64,000 nt of DNA, taken from NCBI RefSeq assembly GCF_000264495.1, contig NC_017954.1:496001-560000 (forward strand). The letters are read 5' to 3'. This document shows positions 58,395-64,000 of the stretch, piece after piece. The notes beneath the pieces are model-generated. The model searched no databases, was not told where the DNA came from, and saw only the letters and a list, made by a program, of their open reading frames with translations. A program made the position numbers and the translations under genes. The DNA is from Thermogladius calderae 1633 (GTDB lineage Archaea; Thermoproteota; Thermoprotei_A; Sulfolobales; Desulfurococcaceae). Numbering within the stretch: position 1 is the stretch's first letter; each line of letters opens with the position of its first letter.

Positions 58395-58668
58395 CGCCTC
58401 GCTACTAAACTACGTGTTGCCGGTCGTACTGGGGGTCTACGGGCTCGCCTACTCCATCTACAGCATAGTCGTACTGAGGGGGCCGACGGTCCCAGACATG
58501 GTGTTAGCACTAGACGTCATGACCGTGGACCTGATCATTATCTACCTCTTGATAGCCTTGTTCTACGAGTCTCCAATGCTCGCGATCGGAGCGATCCCCC
58601 TGGCTTCGTGGATTCTGCTACTCGACTTCGTAGTCGCGAAGTACCTGTTGGAGGTGAGGAAGAAGTGA
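58387..58668 (+). CDS. MrpF-like subunit (MbhB-type)
   Basis: 93 residues, three hydrophobic segments: LPVVLGVYGLAYSIYSIVVL, LDVMTVDLIIIYLLIALFY, IPLASWILLLDFVVAKYLL. RGPTVPDMVLALDV matches the MrpF RGPTxxDR/M block. GTG 58387 overlaps the ferredoxin gene by 8 nt. Confidence 0.88.
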   Translation: MVDASLLNYVLPVVLGVYGLAYSIYSIVVLRGPTVPDMVLALDVMTVDLIIIYLLIALFYESPMLAIGAIPLASWILLLDFVVAKYLLEVRKK

Positions 58669-59030
58669 TCGACATACTGCTGTTCATACTAGGCTCCTCC
58701 CTGCTGGTCTTGAGCGCGGTACTCTCCCTGATCGGCGCGGTCGGCTTCCTGCGGTTCAGGAACTTCTTTCTTAGACTACACCCAGCCACGGTGGGGTCTA
58801 TAGGCGGCGGGGTCTACGGACTGATCGGCCTAGCACTGCTAACGCTCTCACTCGACGTACCCGGCTACTTGAAGTACTACATATTCGGCGTCGCGATTGT
58901 CTCGGCGGCTCTCGTGGTCTTTGCCTCCCCTACAGGCTCGCACATCCTCGCCAGAGCTGCCTACAGGTCAGGCGAGGCCGTACCCCGACCCCTGATTAGA
59001 GACAAACTAAAGGAGGCCGGCCTCGAATGA
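58665..59030 (+). CDS. MrpG-like subunit (MbhC-type)
   Basis: 121 residues, three membrane segments: ILLFILGSSLLVLSAVLSLI, GVYGLIGLALLTLSL, YIFGVAIVSAALVVFASPTG. AVGFLRFRNFFLRLHPATVG is the MrpG signature, and SPTGSHILARAAYRSG matches the family C-terminus. Start GTG 58665 overlaps the stop of the MrpF-like gene. Confidence 0.9.
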   Translation: MIDILLFILGSSLLVLSAVLSLIGAVGFLRFRNFFLRLHPATVGSIGGGVYGLIGLALLTLSLDVPGYLKYYIFGVAIVSAALVVFASPTGSHILARAAYRSGEAVPRPLIRDKLKEAGLE

Positions 59031-59281
59031 CCCCCGTCATCATCCTGCTCCTCAGCGCGTTCAGCGCGGTAATGGCTTTGATCGCCACGATAAAAATAGT
59101 CTACGAGAGAGACGTCTTGAAGACTATAATAATCTCAGGTGTCGAGTCGCTTTTCTACTCCATTATACTCGCCAGTTTCCTGGCCCCCGACCTGCTCATC
59201 GCGTATATAGCCGTAGGCCTAGGCCTCAACTCGGCGATCCTCCTGTACGCCCTGAGAGGGGGTGAGAGGTATGAGGAGTAG
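59027..59281 (+). CDS. MbhD-like subunit (MrpA C-terminal-type, DUF4040)
   Basis: 84 residues, three membrane helices: IILLLSAFSAVMALIATIKI, TIIISGVESLFYSIILASFL, LLIAYIAVGLGLNSAILLYA. DLLIAYIAVG resembles the DxxxTEAxVG region of MrpA/MbhD. ATGA overlap with the MrpG-like gene; overlaps the next gene by 11 nt. Confidence 0.85.
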   Translation: MTPVIILLLSAFSAVMALIATIKIVYERDVLKTIIISGVESLFYSIILASFLAPDLLIAYIAVGLGLNSAILLYALRGGERYEE

Positions 59282-60068
59282 GGGTACACTCGAGGACGTA
59301 GGACTGGTTTTGTCCATACTCTTAGGGGTTCTACTGACCTACTACCTGGTTAGAGCTGACGTGGTCTCTTTGACGTACGGGAACATCCCGTTGGCAAACC
59401 TCTACTTGAGAACCGTGCCCGACCCCAGCTCGCTGTTCACTAGTAGGAGCCCCGAGGTAGTTACCAGCGTTATATGGGACCAGAGGGGGTACGACACTTA
59501 CTTCGAGACCTCGGTGCTGTTCATTGCGATCATAGGGGTGCTCTACCTAGCCAGTTTAACAGGTGGACTTTATAAAAGCTCTGTCTCCACGGTGATACCC
59601 AGGGTGATTACGAAGATACTCTTCCCCGTTATAGTCGCCGTTTCTGTGTCTGTCGCGCTACACGGTCACCTCACACCTGGCGGAGGCTTTCAGGGAGGCT
59701 CCATTTTCGCGGTCGCCCCCTTCCTGTACCTCCTAGTGTTTGGACGGAGTTTGCTAGAGGGGAAGGGGTTCAGGTCCAACGCACTAATATTCGCGAGGTC
59801 GCTAGCCGTATTCTTAATTACGGTCGTCGGCTCAATAGTTCTGGTCATCGGCCTGCTCACCGGCGTCCCTGCTTTCCTCTTCCAGAACCAGCCGAAGCCG
59901 CAGCTCTCCCCAATAGGCTACCCGGCTTACGTAGTGTTACCATGGGGTAGCGTCCTCCTGTTCTCTGGTACCCTCATGATACTAAACGTTCTGGAGTTTA
60001 CCGCTGTCTCGACGGGCTTCACGTTAGCCTTAATTGTCATAGATACCGTGACAGGTGGTAGAGAGTGA
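59271..60068 (+). CDS. Fused MbhE-MbhF subunit (MrpB-like)
   Basis: 265 residues. The N-terminal ~105 residues match MbhE (membrane segment, then WDQRGYDTYFETSVLFIAII). The rest is MrpB-like: VSVSVALHGHLTPGGGFQGG (signature GGGFQGG), plus four or five membrane helices. In Pyrococcus, E and F are separate genes. ATG 59271 with GTGAGAGG just upstream; GTG 59262 is an alternative. Overlaps its neighbours. Confidence 0.88.
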   Translation: MRSRGTLEDVGLVLSILLGVLLTYYLVRADVVSLTYGNIPLANLYLRTVPDPSSLFTSRSPEVVTSVIWDQRGYDTYFETSVLFIAIIGVLYLASLTGGLYKSSVSTVIPRVITKILFPVIVAVSVSVALHGHLTPGGGFQGGSIFAVAPFLYLLVFGRSLLEGKGFRSNALIFARSLAVFLITVVGSIVLVIGLLTGVPAFLFQNQPKPQLSPIGYPAYVVLPWGSVLLFSGTLMILNVLEFTAVSTGFTLALIVIDTVTGGRE

Positions 60069-60469
60069 TCGAGGGGGTCCTGTTCTACCTAATAGTCTTC
60101 GCGGTGGGCGTAACGATCGGGGTGTCGATTTACGGGATCATTGTTAGGCCGCACATCGTTAAGAAACTAGTGTTGCTGACGATCTTGACCGACGCCGTCA
60201 ACGTCATGGCAGTGCTCTTCGGCTACTACTTAAGGGCAATCTCGCCGCCCGTCTATCCAGGAGGCTCCCTCGAGGACTTCACCTTCCCGTCGAGCGGTGA
60301 GCTGAAAGAATTCTCCTCTATAAGCGTCGACCCGATACCGCAAGTCCTCATCGTCACAGCGATAGTCATAGGATTAGCAGAGCTGATTTTCCTCTCCCTT
60401 GTCACATACAACATTGGCGTGAACTACAAGACATTGATGATTAACAAGCTGGAGGTGGAGGAGCAGTGA
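60065..60469 (+). CDS. MrpC/NuoK-like subunit (MbhG-type)
   Basis: 134 residues with three hydrophobic segments (LIVFAVGVTIGVSIYGIIV, LTILTDAVNVMAVLFGYYL, VLIVTAIVIGLAELIFLSL). A ~35-residue loop between segments 2 and 3 (SPPVYPGGSLEDFTFPSSGE) is longer than usual. DPIPQVLIVTAIVIG is the MrpC/NuoK signature (DPxPQALVLTAIVI). GTG 60065, 4-nt overlap. Confidence 0.9.
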   Translation: MIEGVLFYLIVFAVGVTIGVSIYGIIVRPHIVKKLVLLTILTDAVNVMAVLFGYYLRAISPPVYPGGSLEDFTFPSSGELKEFSSISVDPIPQVLIVTAIVIGLAELIFLSLVTYNIGVNYKTLMINKLEVEEQ

Positions 60470-60960
60470 AGAGGCTCCTGGTGGTGGGACTCTCTATAGC
60501 CCTCGTATACCTGGTGTACACTGGGACCCTTAGCATAGTCGAGGTCCTTATAGCGATCGGCATTGGGTTCGCTTTAAGTGGGATTATAGGGGTAGACCTA
60601 GTCAAAGACGAGAGCAAGCTCAATGCTAGGAGGTTCTTCGAGGCTGTTAAGTATACTTTTAAGTACTTCACGATCATAGAGTACCTCGCCCACTACTCGG
60701 TAGTTAAAGCAATACTGTCAAGGGACCCGGGGCTGAAGCCGGCTATTGTCGAGGTACCTTACTATGTGAACAGCGAGATAGCCATAGTAACGATCGCGAA
60801 CTCTATAACCAACACCCCGGGCACGGTCGTGGTAGACGTAGACGAAAAGAGGAAGAGGTTCTACGTACACTGGATCTTTGCCGAGGCGTTCGAGGGCGAG
60901 GAGGCGAGGAAAGGTGTCTCGGCGGAGTTCGAGGACTGGGCTAAGAAGATATTCGATTAG
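60466..60960 (+). CDS. MrpE-like subunit (MbhA-type)
   Basis: 164 residues: two N-terminal hydrophobic segments (LLVVGLSIALVYLVYTGTL, VLIAIGIGFALSGIIGV), a third weaker one around YTFKYFTIIEYLAHY, then a soluble C-terminal domain with NSITNTPGTVVVDVDEKR, the MrpE hallmark (SITLTPGT-like). GTG 60466, 4-nt overlap with the MrpC-like gene. Confidence 0.9.
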   Translation: MKRLLVVGLSIALVYLVYTGTLSIVEVLIAIGIGFALSGIIGVDLVKDESKLNARRFFEAVKYTFKYFTIIEYLAHYSVVKAILSRDPGLKPAIVEVPYYVNSEIAIVTIANSITNTPGTVVVDVDEKRKRFYVHWIFAEAFEGEEARKGVSAEFEDWAKKIFD

Positions 60961-60969
60961 GTGATGGCT

Positions 60970-61320
60970 ATGCTCCTAGACCTCTACACCCTGACAGCGG
61001 TAGTCGTGGCGACCGCCGCTCTCACGGGTCTTGTAGTGTACGTCGCCTTCTACTGGCTCTTCCAACAAGTGGCTGGTAGGAGGGAGACCGAGGAAGACGA
61101 GGTAAAGAGGAAGATCGTTTTCTCGGGCTTTATAGTGGACAAGCCCGAGTTCCCCAGCCTCGTTGAACTCGTTAAGGACATCTATTCAAGGGCTTTCAGG
61201 AAGGGCTTCAGGGTCATCGAGAGGACGTCGAGAGGCCTAGTCGTGGACTGGTACCTCGTCGGCTACTTACTCATGCTCGCCCTGCTTATAGCGGGTGTCG
61301 TGATATGGTTCACCAGGTAA
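60970..61320 (+). CDS. MbhI-like small membrane subunit
   Basis: 116 residues with one N-terminal helix (LTAVVVATAALTGLVVYVAF) and one C-terminal helix (YLVGYLLMLALLIAGVVIWF), joined by a charged cytosolic domain (ETEEDEVKRKIVFSGFIVDK). The layout and position just before the NuoH-like gene fit MbhI, which links the antiporter and hydrogenase-like modules. ATG 60970 follows AGGTGAT; GTG 60961 and ATG 60964 are alternatives. Confidence 0.7.
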   Translation: MLLDLYTLTAVVVATAALTGLVVYVAFYWLFQQVAGRRETEEDEVKRKIVFSGFIVDKPEFPSLVELVKDIYSRAFRKGFRVIERTSRGLVVDWYLVGYLLMLALLIAGVVIWFTR

Positions 61321-62276
61321 TCTGGTTCTTATTCGAGTCCCTTGTCTACCCCGGGCTCGTTTTCATAATCCTACTGATAATATTCACCCAGTGGCTCTAC
61401 AGGAAGCTGTCTGCTAGGATCCAGTATAGGAGGGGGCCTATACACTCAGGCCCATTCGGGATACTCCAGCCCCTCGCCGACTTAATAAAGCTGCTTGCTA
61501 AGGAGGACGTTTACAATGTCTTCGGCCTCAATATACCACCTCTAGTAGTGATCTCCCTCGCGATAGGTGCTCTCTCGAGCGTTACACTACTTACACCGCT
61601 GGCGCTGAAGCCCCTCTACGCGCCTTTCGACGCGGTACTAGTCCTCTACTTACTAGCGTTCGTACCTTTCGCGATAGCGTACCTGGCGCTCTCAAACCCC
61701 AACCCGTATACCTCCATAGGCGTTGCGAGGTACCTGGCCCTCCTAATAGCGGCTGAGCCCCCCTACATACTGTCGTTCCTAGCGCCCTTGATAATAGCAG
61801 CCAAGTATGAGGGTACAGAGTACTCAGTCTACCTAACGAGCAACTTCTCGTACAGGCTGTGGGCGGAGAACCCGGCGTCCATGGCACTAGCCGCGGCGTC
61901 TTCCTTCATAGCTGTCATGGCGTTGCTGATGGTTAAGCCCTTCGACTCTCCTGAGGCCGAGGCGGAAATCTACTGGGGCCTGTTCACCGAGTTGGGAGGT
62001 CCGAGACTTGCGTTGGGCATGTTCGCGAAGTTCGCTGAGAGGATAGTGTACCCCCTGTTCTTCGCCCTGCTCTTCCTCGGAGGCCCCTGGCCCTTCCAGG
62101 GTTCGGGCCTGCTACCAGTTACGGTGGTTCTACTGAAGTACCTCGTCGTATACGTGGTGCTCACGATATTAGACAACAGCCTGCCGAGGTATAGGCCGGA
62201 CCAGGCGGTCGAGTTCCTCATTAAGTACCTGTACCCAATGTCTATAATATCACTAGTTCTAGCGGTAGTGTTGTGA
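61305..62276 (+). CDS. NuoH-like membrane anchor subunit (MbhM-type)
   Basis: 323 residues, ~8 membrane helices. RIQYRRGPIHSGPFGILQPL and ADLIKLLAKEDV are the NuoH/complex I ND1 blocks, and KPFDSPEAEAEIYWGLFTEL the acidic loop that faces the large subunit. LDNSLPRYRPDQAVEFLIKY is the conserved C-terminal part. ATG 61305 overlaps the MbhI-like gene by 16 nt. Last gene of the operon. Confidence 0.94.
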   Translation: MVHQVIWFLFESLVYPGLVFIILLIIFTQWLYRKLSARIQYRRGPIHSGPFGILQPLADLIKLLAKEDVYNVFGLNIPPLVVISLAIGALSSVTLLTPLALKPLYAPFDAVLVLYLLAFVPFAIAYLALSNPNPYTSIGVARYLALLIAAEPPYILSFLAPLIIAAKYEGTEYSVYLTSNFSYRLWAENPASMALAAASSFIAVMALLMVKPFDSPEAEAEIYWGLFTELGGPRLALGMFAKFAERIVYPLFFALLFLGGPWPFQGSGLLPVTVVLLKYLVVYVVLTILDNSLPRYRPDQAVEFLIKYLYPMSIISLVLAVVL

Positions 62277-62326
62277 GCTCTGACCGTGTCCAGAACTAGT
62301 GGGTTGAATACCGGTCCCGACGCCTA

Positions 62327-62401
62327 TGGGGCCGCGGGGATTTGAACCCCGGGTCACGGGGGCCCAAGCCCCGCATCCTAGCCAGGCTAGACTACGGCCC
62401 C
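62327..62401 (-). tRNA. tRNA-Pro (TGG)
   Basis: Reverse strand: acceptor GGGGCCG pairs with CGGCCCC, anticodon stem CGGGG/CCCCG encloses CTTGGGC (anticodon TGG), T arm CGGGG-TTCAAAT-CCCCG, discriminator A at 62327. No intron, no encoded CCA. Confidence 0.93.
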
Positions 62402-62494
62402 TTGAATGATTATAATCGGCTGATTGATGTTTTAAACCTGTGCGGAGGATTTCATTTTTTAAGACCCCTGCGATAGGTTTCCTGGGGTGGAAGT

Positions 62495-63529
62495 GTGGAG
62501 GAGTTTATCCTAGGTGAGGTGAAGACTCTAGAAGTCAAGGAGAGGACCGTTCACCAGCTCCTCCTCGAGATGAGCGACGTCTCTTTCCAGGGTAGGGCGT
62601 TAGGGGAAGCGTACCGGGTACTCATAGACATGTTCGAGGACAGCGACAACACGATCTTCATGGGTCTAGCGGGGTCAATGAGCACGTCCGGGATGTGGAG
62701 GATAGTGAAGTGGTTTGTAGAGAACAGGTATGTCGACGTCCTCGTATCCACTGGAGCCAATATAAGCGAGGACATCGTAGAGGCCATGGGCTTCAAGTAC
62801 TACAAGACTTACCCGACGGTAGACGACGCTAAGCTACTCGAGCGGAAGTTCGACAGGTTCTACGACACCGTGGTCAACGAACTCGAGTACAGGCGGATGG
62901 AGGGCCTGATCGGAGAGTTCATCGAGACCCTCCCAGAGGGCGGCGTCTATTCGACGATGGAGTTCCTCTATTTGTTCGGCAAATTCCTGAACGAGAAGGG
63001 AATAGACTCGATAGTCTCCGCGGCCTATAGAGCAGGGGTACCAGTTTTCTCCCCGGCACTAGTAGACAGCGGCTACGGTATCGCCGCCGTCCTGAAGTAC
63101 AGGAGAGGGCACAGAATAGTCCTGGACATGGTGAAGGACTTCGCACAGTTAGTGGAGATAGGCCTTAGGAGCAAAAAGATCTCCGCGATCTACATCGGAG
63201 GCGGCGTCCCCAAGGACTACGTAAACCTCGTCGCAGTCGCCAACACTCTAGTCGCAGAGTACGAGCAAGGCGAACATGACTACTACAAGCCGCTCGAGTA
63301 CGTCGTCCAGTTCACTACCGACAGCCCTCAGTGGGGTGGGCTTAGCGGTGCAACACTCGAGGAGGCCGTGAGCTGGGGGAAAGTCTCGCCAAGGGCGAAA
63401 AAGAGGGTCGTCTATGTTGATGCCACTATAGCATTGCCTTTGATCTCCCACGGCCTGGTTAGCGGGGGTGTTAAGAGGAGGAGGACTGCTGACCTTAGCT
63501 GGCTCTTCAGCGAGTTGGAAAAGAGGTGA
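62495..63529 (+). CDS. dhs: Deoxyhypusine synthase
   Basis: Transfers the aminobutyl group of spermidine to a lysine of aIF5A (hypusine pathway). 344 residues: MGLAGSMSTSGMWRIVKWFV, VDVLVSTGANISEDIVEAMG, VSAAYRAGVPVFSPALVDSG, IYIGGGVPKDYVN, YVVQFTTDSPQWGGLSGATL, and the active-site lysine in EEAVSWGKVSP. GTG 62495. The ~120 bp upstream hold tRNA-Pro and an AT-rich promoter region (TTTCATTTTTTAAGAC). Confidence 0.95.
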   Translation: MEEFILGEVKTLEVKERTVHQLLLEMSDVSFQGRALGEAYRVLIDMFEDSDNTIFMGLAGSMSTSGMWRIVKWFVENRYVDVLVSTGANISEDIVEAMGFKYYKTYPTVDDAKLLERKFDRFYDTVVNELEYRRMEGLIGEFIETLPEGGVYSTMEFLYLFGKFLNEKGIDSIVSAAYRAGVPVFSPALVDSGYGIAAVLKYRRGHRIVLDMVKDFAQLVEIGLRSKKISAIYIGGGVPKDYVNLVAVANTLVAEYEQGEHDYYKPLEYVVQFTTDSPQWGGLSGATLEEAVSWGKVSPRAKKRVVYVDATIALPLISHGLVSGGVKRRRTADLSWLFSELEKR

Positions 63530-63533
63530 CGGT

Positions 63534-64000
63534 CTAAACGCCCGTGGATATACCAAAATGCCTACTTAGGGCAGCGCCTAGAAGGTAGCTCGCTAGAGCG
63601 ATGCCTAGGAGAAGGAAGAGGCTCTCTAGAAACTCCCTCTTAAAGTCTTTGTCCTCGACTATGCTAGAGTAGTAGGTGAAGACCCCCGTGAGAGACACGC
63701 TAGCAGCAACGCTTGTCGCGAAGGCGAAGGGCAGGCTCCTCATGGTGAAGAAGGGTGCTACGAGTAAGAGGACCGACAAGATGTAGGCCAGCCCCGTGAC
63801 CACAGCGCTCCTGGTAGGCGAGACCTTCTTTTCGTGTTTCGACTGGAGGTATGAGGCTCCCGCCATGGAGAGAGCGGCAGAGAAGCCCACTATTAAGCCC
63901 GCTAAGCCTACGATGACCGTGTTTTCGGTGGCCCCGAGGAATCCCGCGTTAACACCTGTTATCTCCACGATGGCGTCTGCCAGCCCGAGAGCCACGAACC
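63534..64000 (-). CDS. VIT1/CCC1-family transporter, C-terminal part (cut by the window edge)
   Basis: The frame continues past 64000, so the N-terminus is missing. Visible: LADAIVEITGVNAGFLGATE (first helix block, usual NDGxxxxxGxxxG), VIVGLAGLIVGFSAALSMAG with ASYLQSKHEKK, then helices LAYILSVLLLVAPFFTM, ATSVAASVSLTGVFTYY and ESLFLLLGIALASYLLGAAL. This is the five-helix plan of the vacuolar iron/manganese transporter family; the cytosolic metal-binding domain of eukaryotic members is absent. Convergent with dhs, 4 nt apart. Confidence 0.85.
   Translation of the reverse strand, partial: FVALGLADAIVEITGVNAGFLGATENTVIVGLAGLIVGFSAALSMAGASYLQSKHEKKVSPTRSAVVTGLAYILSVLLLVAPFFTMRSLPFAFATSVAASVSLTGVFTYYSSIVEDKDFKREFLESLFLLLGIALASYLLGAALSRHFGISTGV

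Noticed and set aside
54333-62276. Canonical H2-evolving Mbh hydrogenase
   Set aside because: The large subunit lacks two of the four NiFe cysteines (Asp68 and Asp362), so ordinary NiFe chemistry is not supported.

Overview
The window is chromosomal DNA of a hyperthermophilic crenarchaeon, most likely a member of the Desulfurococcales (a Thermogladius/Thermosphaera/Staphylothermus-like fermenter; the species is inferred, not proven). The evidence is an archaeal information-processing gene set (aIF5B, aIF2-gamma, S6e, Spt4/Rpb7, Kae1/Bud32, NSUN6-like and Trm5 methyltransferases, FEN1, CDC48, DHS), AGG/AGA-rich arginine codons, frequent GTG/TTG starts, AT-rich TATA boxes close to starts (many apparently leaderless), an intron-containing tRNA-Trp, and a membrane-bound Mbh/Mbx-type respiratory complex. 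Coding density is very high and most genes sit in short operons with 1-20 bp overlaps.

Layout. 1-7.4 kb: divergent aIF5B (cut by the window edge), then a translation/transcription supercluster: S6e, aIF2-gamma, PIN nuclease, Rpb7, Spt4, GTP-dependent dephospho-CoA kinase, S24e, S27ae, Kae1, Bud32, ITPase, S15. 7.5-11.9 kb: an unrecognised two-domain protein with a proline-rich linker, tRNA-Trp (56-nt intron), tRNA-Val, a 0.4-kb non-coding stretch, a membrane-anchored extracellular GH13 amylase and a NusA-like RNA-binding protein. 11.9-23.8 kb: RNA-modification and DNA/protein maintenance genes (TruD, Pth2, aEF1-beta, CDC48, FEN1, Pcm, Trm5, NAD kinase, Nob1, NSUN6-like). 23.8-37.9 kb: TldD/TldE, a DUF2258 protein, DHH phosphoesterase, a Xer recombinase with an unusual zinc tail, an M28-like peptidase, ProRS, Dph6-like ligase, MBL and aldolase genes, Nudix, endonuclease IV, CDP-alcohol phosphotransferase. 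37.9-46.6 kb: a HerA-NurA pair, a second DHH protein, an operon of HDAC-like, CYTH and Cas4-like genes, an atypical CDF protein and SAM hydrolase. 46.6-54 kb: a double-guide C/D box sRNA candidate, tRNA-Ile, an amidohydrolase-like protein without catalytic motifs, an AOR-family tungsten enzyme overlapping CTP-dependent riboflavin kinase, an ABC-2 exporter, an MBL protein, tRNA-Glu and tRNA-Gly. 54.3-62.3 kb: a 12-gene membrane complex. 62.3-64 kb: tRNA-Pro, deoxyhypusine synthase and a partial VIT/CCC1-like transporter.

The most interesting locus is the 12-gene membrane complex. It combines Mrp-antiporter-like subunits with Nuo/hydrogenase-like subunits. Its large subunit keeps only the first cysteine of each NiFe-binding CxxC pair; the second is aspartate in both. 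That argues for an Mbx/Mbs-type (sulfane reductase or 'energy-converting hydrogenase-related') complex rather than a true hydrogenase. The NuoB-like and NuoC-like subunits are fused, the E and F Mrp subunits are fused, and a perfect 9-bp inverted repeat sits in the promoter region. Other notable items are a C/D sRNA whose two guides both match 16S rRNA, a 67-bp identical repeat between the two AAA modules of cdc48, and the solo Cas4-like nuclease in an operon with a deacetylase-like gene.
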